Shown here: positions 32,863-43,300 of the stretch, piece by piece | How the letters are laid out: each line of letters begins with the position of its first letter | Numbering within the stretch: position 1 is the first letter of the stretch | Source: JAVBMJ01 sp031551275 | Lineage (GTDB): Bacteria; Bacteroidota; Bacteroidia; Bacteroidales; Rikenellaceae | Assembly: GCA_031551275.1 (NCBI GenBank) | Contig: JAVBNX010000008.1 | Coordinates: 1 to 64,000 of the forward strand | Direction of reading: 5' to 3' | DNA: 64,000 nt | Notes under the pieces: generated by a model | Told to the model about the DNA's origin: nothing | The model's input: only the letters and a program-made list of their open reading frames with translations | Databases searched by the model: none | Made by a program: the position numbers and the translations under genes

Positions 32863-35800
32863 TCAGAAGGATACGTTCACACCGAATCGTACGGTCTTGA
32901 GCAGGGGATAGGCCATCGGGTCGGTGGTCTCGGGGTCGAGGTGGTCCATGTCGAGCTTGGACCACGTGACCAGGTTCTCGGCGCCCACGTAGACGCGCGC
33001 TTTGGAGATGTTCAGTTTGCGCATCCATTTCTCGGGCAGCGTGTACCCCAGCTCGATGTTCTTCAAGCGGATGAACGACTTGTCCTGGATAAAGAAGGAG
33101 TTGGCTTTGTGGTTGGTGTTGCTTTTGGTCGAGAGGGCGGGATAGGTAATTTTTTCGCCGTTCTCCCAGCGCTCGAGCGTCCACGCGTTCTTGTGGTAGT
33201 CGAAATAGGTGCCCGCCACGTTGTACTCGAAGACCTGGTTGCCGTTGTTGACCGTGTAGTTCCCGTAGTAACCGCCCAGGCCCTGGAAGAAGATAGAGAA
33301 GTCCAGGTTCTTGTACTGGGCACTCAGCGAGAGGCCGTAGGTGCGGCGGGGAATGGTGCCCGTGCCCAGGGGGGCGAGGTCCTCCTCGTCGACATCCCCG
33401 TCGCCGTTGAGGTCCTTGTAGATGAAGTCGCCGACCCTCGGGGTGCCGAACGTGTAGTTCAGCGTGTTGCTTGCCAGGGTCTCCGGGGTAAAGTAGCCCC
33501 CGTTGTTGGCACGGTCGATCACGTAGCCGAACAGCCCGTCCTGGCCCAGCGAGTAGCCGGTCCTGCGCCAGCGGTAGGCGTAGTCCTCACCCAGGGGCAC
33601 CTCGTCGGCGTAGATTACCATGTTCTTGTTCAGGCCCAGGTTTCCGCGCACCGTAACATTCCAATCCTTGCCTATCCTCTGGTTGTATGCCAATTCCATG
33701 TCCACACCCTGGTTGTTTACCTGGGCGATGTTCACGCTGGGAAGGGTACTGGCAGGAACGCCGATTACCGAGGGGACCGACTGGCGGGGGATGAGGATAT
33801 CCTTGCGGAACTCGCGGTAGAAGTCGACCGACCCGGTCAGGCGGCCCCAGAAGCCGAAGTCCACACCGACGTTGTATTTGGTGGCCGTCTCCCATACCAG
33901 ATTCGGGTTGCCCAAACGCTTTTCATTGATGGTATGGCCCTGCCCCAGGCTGGGAAGGTACCCACCGCCGATCCTTTCGGTCTGGTCCATGTACATGAAG
34001 CGATTGGCCAGTCCTGTGGCCGCGTTGGTCTGTTTGTCGTTACCGACCTTACCCGCCGACGCCCTGAGCTTGAGCATGGTCAGCACCCTGCTGCCGCTCA
34101 TGAATTTTTCGTTGGAGACGATCCAACTGAGCGACCCGGCCGGGAAGAATCCGTACCGCTTGCCGGGGGCGAATTGTTCCGAACCGTTGTAACCCATGTT
34201 GAACTCGCCGAAATAGCGGTTGTCGTAGTTGTAGGTCACGCGGCCGGCCACCCCCAACACGTTGTAGGGCATATCATCCACACCGGCGGACTCCCAGTTG
34301 TCGCGTTGCGCCACGATGGTCCCCCCGACGGTGTGCTTGCCGAATGAGTTGTTGTACATCAGAATGGCCTGGGCGTTGATCTTGTACCACGAGGATGCCC
34401 CGGTGTACAGGACCAGCGTGTACACCTGGCTGTCGTCGAGCATGTAGGAGAACGAATTGGCGTCCGCGCCGGGAAGCAGGGCGTAGCGCTGGGTACGGCA
34501 GTTGCCGATCGTGGTGGTGGAGGAATAGGAGTCGTAGGATACCATGCCTTTAAAGGAGAGCCCCTTCGTGATGGCGCCCAGGTCCCAGTCAATGCCGATG
34601 GTGGAGTTTAGGTTCGAGTTGAGCATCTCGGTGTAGCCCATCGTGTTGACGTACTCATAAGCGTTCCAGCCCATCAGCGGCTGGCCGTACACGTCGTTTG
34701 GCAGGAGGGTCGCCCCGGCGGGCGCCCCGTGGCCGGCGATGGTGGTCGGTCCCGGCGAGATCGGCGGGGTGAGGGCGCTGTTGAAGAAGATGATGTTGGT
34801 CAGCAGGGCGGGATTGTTGCCCGACACCGCGATCGAGGGCATTCCCACCTTCTCTATATAGGAGCCCAGGTTAAGGTAGGCCTTGAGCTTCTTGGTAATC
34901 TGGTAATCGACGTTGGAGCGGAAACTCCAGCGCTGCATACGCGACGAGGGGTCGTACCCGAGCGTCGACTTGGGTTGGGTCCTGAAGTGGCCGTCCTGGC
35001 TGATCAGGCCCGCGTTGACGAAGTAGGAGAGGCGGTCGGTCCCGCCCGCCAGGTTGGCGTTGACGTTGATCTGGGGCGCCCACTTTTTGAACAACGCCCG
35101 GTAGTGATCGTTGTCGGGGTAGAGGTGCTGGCGTGCGGCCGCCTTGGACGCGTAGTCGGGATCCGAGGGGTCGAGGCCCTGCAAGGGATTTTCATACATC
35201 GATATGATATCCTGGCTGATCAGTGGCTGTCCGTCGTTGCCCAGCGCCTGGTTGCGCATATCGAGGTATTCGAGCGAGTGGAGGCGCGAGGGCTGGTAGG
35301 CGAACGAGGAGAAGGTCTGGTTGTAGCTCAGCGAGAGCTTCGCCGTGCCTTCCTTGCCGCGCCGGGTGGTAATGATGATCACGCCGTTGGCACCGCGCAC
35401 CCCGAATACCGCGGTGGCCGAAGCGTCCTTGAGCACCGAGACCGACTCCACTTCGCTGGGGTCGATGGTGCGGATGTTGTCGCGGGGCACCCCGTCGATA
35501 AGCACGAGCGGGCTCTGGCCGTTCAGCGTGGCCGCTCCGCGCAGGTACATCGTCGACTCGTCCATACCCGGCTGGCCGCCGCCCATCTGGGAGGAGGTCA
35601 AGCCCGAAACATGCCCGGCCAATGCCGTGGCCAGGCTGGGCATGGTGGATTTCTGGAGTTCATTGAGGTCCACCGTCGAGATGGCGCCCGTGACGGAGGC
35701 CTTTTTCTGCACACCGTAACCGACCACCACCACGTCTTCTATCTGCGAGGAGGCCTCTTCCAGCACCACGTCGATCGCCTGGCCTTTGCGGACGGTAACT

Positions 35801-36069
35801 TCGACCGTTTCATTGCCGATGCGGGAAACGACCAGCACGCCGGTTTCTTCGGGTATGTTGACCGAAAATGCCCCGTTGAGCCCCACCGTGGTCCCGATGT
35901 TGGTGCCCTTGACCAGGACGGTCGCACCGATCACCGGTTGGCCGCTGTTGTCACGCACCGTACCGGTGACGGCCTGTGAGCCCTGCTGGGCGTGGACCGG
36001 TACCGGAAGCGTGACGGATAATGCCGCCATGAGCAGGCAGGCCATTCCGAAACGTACAGTTTTTAGCAT
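32863..36069 (-). CDS. SusC/RagA-type TonB-dependent receptor
   Basis: A 1068-residue outer-membrane transporter, signal MLKTVRFGMACLLMAALSV...VHAQ. Domains in order: carboxypeptidase-regulatory-like domain (VTGTVRDNSGQPVIGATVLVKG), TonB-box-like DVVVVGYGVQKKASVTGAIS, plug (PLVLIDGVPRDN, VESVSVLKDASATAVFGVRGANGVIIITTRRG) and a 22-strand-type barrel ending FGVNVSF. It is the first gene of the PUL 1 operon with a promoter at 36119-36126, and lies divergent to the hybrid two-component regulator that probably activates it. The ATG at 36153 is rejected because the promoter box lies downstream of it. Confidence 0.94.
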   Translation of the reverse strand: MLKTVRFGMACLLMAALSVTLPVPVHAQQGSQAVTGTVRDNSGQPVIGATVLVKGTNIGTTVGLNGAFSVNIPEETGVLVVSRIGNETVEVTVRKGQAIDVVLEEASSQIEDVVVVGYGVQKKASVTGAISTVDLNELQKSTMPSLATALAGHVSGLTSSQMGGGQPGMDESTMYLRGAATLNGQSPLVLIDGVPRDNIRTIDPSEVESVSVLKDASATAVFGVRGANGVIIITTRRGKEGTAKLSLSYNQTFSSFAYQPSRLHSLEYLDMRNQALGNDGQPLISQDIISMYENPLQGLDPSDPDYASKAAARQHLYPDNDHYRALFKKWAPQINVNANLAGGTDRLSYFVNAGLISQDGHFRTQPKSTLGYDPSSRMQRWSFRSNVDYQITKKLKAYLNLGSYIEKVGMPSIAVSGNNPALLTNIIFFNSALTPPISPGPTTIAGHGAPAGATLLPNDVYGQPLMGWNAYEYVNTMGYTEMLNSNLNSTIGIDWDLGAITKGLSFKGMVSYDSYSSTTTIGNCRTQRYALLPGADANSFSYMLDDSQVYTLVLYTGASSWYKINAQAILMYNNSFGKHTVGGTIVAQRDNWESAGVDDMPYNVLGVAGRVTYNYDNRYFGEFNMGYNGSEQFAPGKRYGFFPAGSLSWIVSNEKFMSGSRVLTMLKLRASAGKVGNDKQTNAATGLANRFMYMDQTERIGGGYLPSLGQGHTINEKRLGNPNLVWETATKYNVGVDFGFWGRLTGSVDFYREFRKDILIPRQSVPSVIGVPASTLPSVNIAQVNNQGVDMELAYNQRIGKDWNVTVRGNLGLNKNMVIYADEVPLGEDYAYRWRRTGYSLGQDGLFGYVIDRANNGGYFTPETLASNTLNYTFGTPRVGDFIYKDLNGDGDVDEEDLAPLGTGTIPRRTYGLSLSAQYKNLDFSIFFQGLGGYYGNYTVNNGNQVFEYNVAGTYFDYHKNAWTLERWENGEKITYPALSTKSNTNHKANSFFIQDKSFIRLKNIELGYTLPEKWMRKLNISKARVYVGAENLVTWSKLDMDHLDPETTDPMAYPLLKTVRFGVNVSF

Positions 36070-36118
36070 AATTATTTGGATTGGGTTGATGATTTTAGTT
36101 CGCTTAACATTCGCATAA

Positions 36119-36126
36119 CAAAAATA
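36119..36126 (-). promoter_or_regulatory. Bacteroidota -7 box (TAnnTTTG) for the PUL 1 SusC operon
   Basis: On the minus strand the box reads TATTTTTG, about 50 bases before ATG 36069. It sits in the 220-base divergent gap with the regulator gene and close to the direct repeat at 36156-36226. Confidence 0.6.
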
Positions 36127-36155
36127 GGCACTGTCCGTTCTTATAGCGAACACCG

Positions 36156-36226
36156 CCTGTTCATTTTCTTTGGTTTATTATCCAAATTGAAACGCGGGCA
36201 CTTTTCAATCCTGTTCAATTTGTTTG
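36156..36226. promoter_or_regulatory. Direct repeat, candidate binding site of the hybrid two-component regulator
   Basis: CCTGTTCATTTTCTTTG (36156-36172) and CCTGTTCAATTTGTTTG (36210-36226) agree at 15 of 17 positions and lie 54 bases apart, about five helical turns. They occupy the interval upstream of the SusC -7 box and between the divergent starts, where AraC-type output domains of such regulators usually bind. Confidence 0.45.
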
Positions 36227-36289
36227 CTGTTTCGACTATCCTTGTGTTTTTCCCGGCGAAATGGTTACTTTAGCCATACGTTAAGAAAA

Positions 36290-39200
36290 ATGTACTCTAT
36301 GCGCCATATCCTCTACCTGTCGTCCGCCTGTTTTCTGCTGCTGTTCCCGCAGGGTTGCAGCCCGGACCGCCGCGCCGCCGAGCGGCAGGACGCCCCGGAT
36401 GCGGTTACCGTCTCGCCCACCCTCTCGCACCTCCACGTGCGGGATTTCTGCCAGGACAGCCTGGGCTACATGTGGATCGCCACGGCCCGCGGGCTGAACC
36501 GTTACAACGGTTACGATTACCGGCAATTCTTCCACGACAAACGCGATACGGCGACCCTGGACAACGACATGATCCACTCCCTGCTGCTCGACTCCCGCCA
36601 CCGGCTGTGGGTGGGGACCAGCACGGGGGTCAACCGCTACGACTTTACCAACGACCGATTCGTCCGCTACCGGATGCCTTACCTGTTCGTGCACGCCTTT
36701 TACGAAGACCCCGACGGGGAGATATGGGTCGGCACCAGCTCGGGCGTGGGGAAGGTCGACGAGGCGGAGGGCTCGGTGGAGATCCTCTCCGGCACGACTT
36801 TGTCCCCGCTCACGATCAGCACCCTTTTGGAGGACAAATTCGGCAAGCTGTGGGCCGGAACCAGCGGGGGGATTGCGCAGCGCTCCCAGAACGGGACGAT
36901 GCACCTGATCCCCCTTCCGGGCAACAGGCAGGCCAACTGCATCTGCCTCGACCCCCAGGGTATGCTGCTGATCGGCACCGACTCGGGCGTGGTCTTCTTC
37001 GACCCGCAGGTCAACGGCTTCGTCCCCCTGCCCGAACAGATCGCCTCCGACCGTTCGCTCTCCACGGCCTACATCCATTTCATCAAGGAGATCGAGCCTT
37101 TGAAATACCTGGTCGGCACCTCGGCCGACGGGCTTTTCCTCTACGACGCGCTGCGCCAGAGTTTGCAGCACAACCCGTTCGAGTACACCGAATTGCTCGA
37201 CTCCAACCAGCCCATGTGCTGCTCGGTGGACAAGCAGGGCAACGTCTGGATCGGCTCGTTCGAAAAGGGCTTCGCCGTCTACAACACCCGCTACAACTTC
37301 TTCAACCGCGATCCCAAACTGCAAAGGACCTTCAAGGACGTCTTTACCACCCGCATCGTCGAGGACCGCTACAACAACCTGTGGATGGGCACGCGCTACC
37401 GGGGCCTGTACCACTACGCGAAGGACGGCAAGGTCAGGGTGTACGACTCATCGAACTCCCCCCTGTTCAAAGACAACAACAACCTGGTCGAGGAGCTATT
37501 CGCCGATTCGCGGGGACGTTTGTGGGTGGTCGGCGCCGACAGGATCGTGGCCGGCTCATACGACCCGGCGGGCAATTTTACCGTCCTGCGCACGATCCCC
37601 GCCCCCTACACCGGCTCGGGCTCCATCGCCGAGGATGAGCAGGGGAACATCTGGTTCGGCCTGAGGAGCGGGCTTTTCGTGCTGCGCGGCGGCGGCACGA
37701 TGGACCCCGTGGAGAACGTCCGCACGGGCAACGTTACCAAGGTCTACCCCCTGCGGTCGGGCGAGCTCCTCTTCTCGGTCTACAGCGAGGGGGTCTACCG
37801 GATGGACGGGGAGCGCGGCGCCGTGCGCATCGACATGCCCTCGCCCGAGGCCGAAGCGATCTCGCGCCACTGCGTGGACCTGTTCGAGGACAACCAGGGC
37901 CGGCTCTGGTTCGGCAGCTACAACGAGGGGACCATGTACACCCAAGGCGATGAGTGCCGCACCTTCAGTGTGCGGGACGGGCTGCCCTGCAACGACATCA
38001 CCTGCATCCGGGCCGACGGCGAGGGCAGCGTGTGGATGAGCACGGCCCAGGGCCTTTCGCGCATCGGGCCCGATCTGTCGATCACCAACTATTTCAGCTA
38101 CGACGGCACGCAGGGCAACCTGTACCACGAAAAGTCGAGCCTGCTGAGCTCCGACGGGCGGATGTTCTTCACGGGCAACCACGGTTTGACCTTCTTCGAC
38201 CTGAGGCTGATTACCCACAACAGCAACCGCATCCCCGTGGTAATCGAGGACCTCAAGATCCAGAACGAGAGCGAACGGCCCGGCGGCAGGAACTCGGTGC
38301 TGACCCGCAACATCTCCTTCACCGACAAGGTCGTATTGGGGCACAAGCATACCGTGATCACGCTCGACTACTCGGGCATCGACTTTTTGGCCCCCCAGAA
38401 GCTGACCTACGCCTACAAACTCGAGGGGCTGGACCAGCAGTGGAACCACGTGGGCAACCACCGCCGGGCCACCTATTCCAACCTGACCCCGGGGAGCTAC
38501 ACCTTCAAGATCAAGGCCTTCAACAGCGACGGCATGGAGAGCCTCCACCCCGCCGCGCTGGAGATCAGGGTAAACCCCGCCCCCTGGGCGACCTGGTGGG
38601 CCTGGCTGCTCTACCTGGCGGTAATCTGCGCCGCCCTTTACGCCTTCATCCACCTGTGGACGAAGATCCGCCTGCAAAGGCACAGCCTCGAAATGGAGGC
38701 CTATGAGCGCGAGCGCGAACACGAGGTCTCGGAGATGAAGATGACCTTCTTCACCAACATCTCCCACGAGCTGCGCACCCCGCTGACCCTTATTTCTGCG
38801 CCCGTCCAGCAGTTGTTGGGGCGCACCGACCCCCAAAGCCCGGAGGGCATGCTGCTGCAAACCATCTCGCGCAACGGCAACCGCCTGCACCGGCTGATGG
38901 ACCAGTTGCTCGATTTCCGCAAGATGGAGGACGGGATCCTGGCGCTCAAGGTGCAGTCCGGCGACCTGGCGGAGGAGCTCGCCTCGGTAATCGGCGACTA
39001 CGCGACCTCCGCCTCGGAGAAGGGCATCGACGTGGAATTCACCCCGCACCGCACGCCCCAGGAGATGTGGTACGATCCGGACAAGGTGGAGAAGATCATG
39101 CACAACCTGCTCTCCAACGCCATGAAGCACGTGCCGCGCAACGGCCGGATCGCTATCGCCACCCGGGATTGCTCCTTTTTCGAAGCGCAGGAGCGCTACG

Positions 39201-40351
39201 GGGGAACGCACCTCAAAGACGAGCACTACGTGGAGGTGTCGGTCACCGACAACGGGCCGGGCATCCCGCCCGACAGGCTGGGCGAACTGTTCGTCCGCTA
39301 CCGCCAGATCGAATCCCCGACCGGGCTGCGCCCCGACTACGCCGGGACGGGCATCGGGCTTCACTACACCAAGCGCCTTATCGAGGTGCACCGGGGCGGC
39401 ATCATGGCCGAGCTGCCCGAGCAGGGCGGCATGCGTTTCACTTTCCTGCTGCCGACAGGCGACCAGGTCTACGACGCCTCCGAAAAGGCTTTCGCCCCCA
39501 ACAACCGGCATGGCGAGGGCGAAGAGGGCGTCCCTGTGCCCGAGATCCGCGATATCCGCCCCCCCGACGCCGGGAAGCACCAGCACACGGTGCTTATCGC
39601 CGAGGACAACCTCGAACTGATGATCTACTTCCGCCAGATGCTGGGCGAAAGGTACAACATTCTCGAGGCTTCGGACGGGATCCAGGCGTGGGAGCTGTTG
39701 CAAAAACAATATGTGGACCTGGTGCTGAGCGACGTGGTCATGCCCGGGCTTTCGGGCGTCGAACTGTGCGAGAACGTCAAGCAGGACCCCCTTCTGAGCC
39801 ACATCCCGGTAATCCTGCTCACGGCCAAGACCTCGATGCCCGAGCAGATCGAGGGCCTCTCGCACGGGGCGGACGCCTACATCTGCAAACCCTTCAACGT
39901 CGATTACCTGCTGCTGACCATTGAGAACCGCCTGAGCAACCGCGAGAAACTGCGCACCTTCTACTCCACCCCGCAACCCGGCGGCGGACAGGCGGAGGCG
40001 CCCGTCAAACTGAGCATGCTCGACCGCCGGTTCATGGACAAACTGATGGAGCACATCGAGAACGGGCTCTCCGATCCCGAGCTGAACATCGACGGCATAG
40101 CGCGGGAGATGGCTTTCAGCCGGACCAGCTTCTACCGCAAGCTCAAAGGGCTGACCGACATGGCCCCCACCGATTTCATCCGCAATTACCGCCTCAAGCG
40201 GGCTGCCGAGATGATCCTGGAGGGATCCTGGAGTTTGTACGAAGTGGCCGAGAGGGCGGGCTTCGGGAATTACACGCACTTCTCGACGCTCTTTAAAAAG
40301 CATTTCGGCGCATCCCCGAAACACTACAAGGACGCACAGAAAGCGGAATAA
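36290..40351 (+). CDS. Hybrid two-component system regulator (HTCS): periplasmic propeller sensor, kinase, receiver and AraC output in one protein
   Basis: A 1353-residue inner-membrane protein. Order: signal/anchor (to about 23, with a FPQGC end), two beta-propeller-type Reg_prop repeats domains (repeats such as DSLGYMWIATARGLNRYNG, GEIWVGTSSGVGK, GRLWFGSYNEG), Y_Y_Y domain (LTYAYKLEGLDQQWNHVG...YTFKIKA), membrane span near 770-790, HisKA with His826 in TNISHELRTPLT, HATPase (NLLSNAMKHV, DNGPGIP, GTGIGLHYTK), receiver with Asp1148 in LVLSDVVMPG, and AraC helix-turn-helix at about 1248-1350. HTCS proteins bind a glycan breakdown product in the periplasm and activate the neighbouring PUL. ATG 36290 is preferred; ATG 36299 is possible. 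Confidence 0.93.
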   Translation: MYSMRHILYLSSACFLLLFPQGCSPDRRAAERQDAPDAVTVSPTLSHLHVRDFCQDSLGYMWIATARGLNRYNGYDYRQFFHDKRDTATLDNDMIHSLLLDSRHRLWVGTSTGVNRYDFTNDRFVRYRMPYLFVHAFYEDPDGEIWVGTSSGVGKVDEAEGSVEILSGTTLSPLTISTLLEDKFGKLWAGTSGGIAQRSQNGTMHLIPLPGNRQANCICLDPQGMLLIGTDSGVVFFDPQVNGFVPLPEQIASDRSLSTAYIHFIKEIEPLKYLVGTSADGLFLYDALRQSLQHNPFEYTELLDSNQPMCCSVDKQGNVWIGSFEKGFAVYNTRYNFFNRDPKLQRTFKDVFTTRIVEDRYNNLWMGTRYRGLYHYAKDGKVRVYDSSNSPLFKDNNNLVEELFADSRGRLWVVGADRIVAGSYDPAGNFTVLRTIPAPYTGSGSIAEDEQGNIWFGLRSGLFVLRGGGTMDPVENVRTGNVTKVYPLRSGELLFSVYSEGVYRMDGERGAVRIDMPSPEAEAISRHCVDLFEDNQGRLWFGSYNEGTMYTQGDECRTFSVRDGLPCNDITCIRADGEGSVWMSTAQGLSRIGPDLSITNYFSYDGTQGNLYHEKSSLLSSDGRMFFTGNHGLTFFDLRLITHNSNRIPVVIEDLKIQNESERPGGRNSVLTRNISFTDKVVLGHKHTVITLDYSGIDFLAPQKLTYAYKLEGLDQQWNHVGNHRRATYSNLTPGSYTFKIKAFNSDGMESLHPAALEIRVNPAPWATWWAWLLYLAVICAALYAFIHLWTKIRLQRHSLEMEAYEREREHEVSEMKMTFFTNISHELRTPLTLISAPVQQLLGRTDPQSPEGMLLQTISRNGNRLHRLMDQLLDFRKMEDGILALKVQSGDLAEELASVIGDYATSASEKGIDVEFTPHRTPQEMWYDPDKVEKIMHNLLSNAMKHVPRNGRIAIATRDCSFFEAQERYGGTHLKDEHYVEVSVTDNGPGIPPDRLGELFVRYRQIESPTGLRPDYAGTGIGLHYTKRLIEVHRGGIMAELPEQGGMRFTFLLPTGDQVYDASEKAFAPNNRHGEGEEGVPVPEIRDIRPPDAGKHQHTVLIAEDNLELMIYFRQMLGERYNILEASDGIQAWELLQKQYVDLVLSDVVMPGLSGVELCENVKQDPLLSHIPVILLTAKTSMPEQIEGLSHGADAYICKPFNVDYLLLTIENRLSNREKLRTFYSTPQPGGGQAEAPVKLSMLDRRFMDKLMEHIENGLSDPELNIDGIAREMAFSRTSFYRKLKGLTDMAPTDFIRNYRLKRAAEMILEGSWSLYEVAERAGFGNYTHFSTLFKKHFGASPKHYKDAQKAE

Positions 40352-40370
40352 AACCCGCCCCGGGAGCTCC

Positions 40371-43300
40371 CTACCGTACGGGCTGCAGGATATTCCAATC
40401 CATGAGCCCGATCATTTCCAGGTAAGGCCGGAATACCCGCTCTTCGGCGGGTGTTCCGGCCGCCTTGTAGACGTACCATACCGGTTTGGGATCGAAGCCG
40501 TTTTCGGGGTATTGGCGCAGGCCGATCCTCAAACCGAACTCCTCGGGATGGTCGGCCCAGTTGTGCCACTGGTGGGCGTCTATCCCGTCCAGGACGGCGA
40601 TCTTCTTCCATCCCCAGGCCAGGGCGGCGGCCTGCGCTGTCAAATCCTGCTCGGAGTAGGTCGGTGAATTGGCGCCGTTCTCCGAGAGCCAGACCGTGCG
40701 CTTTTCCCTACCCAGATAGAGGTTCTCCGGCAGGAAGGCCCACCGATCCAGCACTTCGAGGTTCTTGTAGGTGATGATCGGCGACAGGGGCGTGTAAAGC
40801 GCGTTGTGGTCGAGCCAGGTCTTCGGATCGTTCAGGTCGCGGGGGTAGCAATGGAAGGCCAGCCCCCATCGAAAATCGCCCTCCGCACGGCAGTAGCCGT
40901 TCAATATGTTGAGCATATCGAGCGTGGCGTAGGTGTCGGGGTTGTCCTGCACGGCCCAGGCGTGTGTATGGGAGGCCATCACTTCGGCGTGGGAGTCGTA
41001 TCGGTTTACGATGTTGCGGCACAGGCGCATCGACTTGTGGTACGCCTCCATATAAACCCCCACGGGCTTGCCCGCGCCCATGTTGGTCCACTCCTGCGGG
41101 GAGTCCACCTCGTTGTGCATGATCCAGTGCTGTATGCGGCCGTAGAGCTTGTCCGCGCGGGTGTAGCGGGCGGCCAGGAAGTCGAGCGCCGCGGCGTAGG
41201 CGTTCACACTTTGGGGCGAGGTCATATCGGGCATCGTATAGCGTCCCGATGAGGTAAAGTCGGGGTGCTGCATCAACGTCCCCAACACCGGATCGACGCT
41301 CTGGGAGGCGGGATTCAGCAAAATAATCCCCGCCACCACGATCCCTCTTTCGCGGCAGGCGGTCGTCGACCGGTCGAGCCACGCCACCTGGGCCTGGTCG
41401 AAGTAGTAGGTTGTCCCGCCGTAGACGTGCGCCATCCGGTTGGGCCCGGGCTGGGAGTACATCATCGACATGATCCGGATATTGACCGTCGCGCTGGTGA
41501 TCCCCAGCGTGTCGAGGTCGGAGATCAGCATGGCGAAATCCCGGCAATCGCCGATCCCCTTCTTGGATGCGGGCTTTTCGGCGACGGTCGCCTGCGAGGG
41601 CTCGATAAAACCTGCGTAGCGGGCATGGGAAGCGATCCGATCCCCGCCTTCGCCCTCTTTAACGATGATCCAGCGCGACAAGGTCCTGTCATAATTCAAG
41701 CCTTCACGTGACACATAGCGCCCGAACGTCTCGCTGAATGCCCCCTCCGCAAGCGGCGTCCCGGGGCCGAACTTCCCGACCTGCGCCACATCCTCCCAGG
41801 GGGCGATCTCCACCAAACGGAACGTGCCCGGACCGGACACCCGGCCCCTCACGCGGATAACCTCCGCCCCGGCGTTGACCTCGTCAACGGTCGATGCATA
41901 CCTCGCCGCCAGATAGCCGCCCAGCGCTTCGCCCAACCTTTGCTGCCCGGCCAGATAGGCCATATGCTGCCGCTCGGCATCCCGCTCGGCTTCGTTCATC
42001 GCCCGGAGCTTCACATTCCGGAGCTCGCCCTCCCAACCTGTCGCGTCCCCGAGATCGAGGCGCAGGTAATCCCCCGGCTTGCCCCACTCCACCTGCGCGA
42101 GGCGCTCCTTGAGCACGATCGAGCACTCGCGCCAATTCGCCGACGCGGGGATCCGCTCCGCACGGCAGGAGCGCGCTTCGGTTATCGGGTCGGCCAAAAA
42201 GACCTGGATAAAATCCAACGGCGCCGAACTTTTGTATTCGAACGAAAGAACCTGCTCATCCTCTGTGCGTTGCCGCGTAAGGAGCGAGGTATGGATATAC
42301 GGGTCTTTGCCCGTGGTCAAAATCCGGCAACAGCCGCCCGAAACCTCCGCCGCCATATTCTCCGCCGTCGAGCAAACCAACCCGAGCGGTTCGCCGCCCG
42401 GATTGAAGTCGAGAGTGAACGCCGCGCGGCCGTCGAAATTTTCGATCAATACGCTCTCCGCGGCGGCATCGTACACACCTTCCACCCCGGTCACCCCGGT
42501 CGCCTTTTCCCCTTCGGGATGGGGCAGCCTGACCGATACGCAACGCGGCTTGCGCTCGCCCTTGCACTCCACCACGGCCTCGATCTTTCCGCCCTCAACC
42601 CCTTTTACCGTTACGTCCAGTGCCCCGAAATAGCTCCTCACGCCCTCCAAACGGATCTCTTTACCCTCTTCCAGCCATACGCGGGGCACGGCCGGAAACA
42701 GGTGCAGCGTATCGCCGCACTCCATGTAGAGCATCCACCGGGTGTCCATCAAGAATCCCGCTTCCTCATGGGTCTTGTGGGGGCTGAGCCTGAAGAAGTG
42801 CTCCCAAAAAGTATAGGTCTCCCGGTCGGCATGGGCCGAAATGGTCGTATAATAGGCATTCAAAAACGGCTTTACCATCCCCTGCGTGATCTGCCACCAG
42901 TTCAGGCGGCCGTAGTAGGGCTGGCTGAATCCGGTATTGCCCTGGCACATGATCTCGGCCACCCCGGTCATGACCGCTTCGGAGAGCCGCTCTTCCGGTT
43001 CGAAGACCTCGCAAAAGACCAGGTAGGCAGGCCCCAACCCCGCGTCGGGGGCGGTAAAGGTGCCGTGCGACCGGAATTTTTCGGCTTTCTGGTAGAGCAG
43101 CCTCGGACCCGGCGCCTCGGGCCAGGGGGGCAAGGTGGGACACCACGTCCCGTCGCCCAGGGGCACGACGGGCGATTTTTCCATCGCCTCCAACGCCGCC
43201 GCCCGGATAGCCTGCCGCCACGCTTCGGCCTCAACGGCGAAACGCTGCGCCTCGGGCTCGCCCAACTCCCCCATTACCCCGGCCATCCGTTTGAGGCCCA

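Noticed and set aside
37556..40324. 922-codon minus-strand open frame opposite the HTCS gene
   Set aside because: The plus strand encodes kinase, receiver and AraC domains with all catalytic residues; the minus frame is a by-product of GC-rich third positions.
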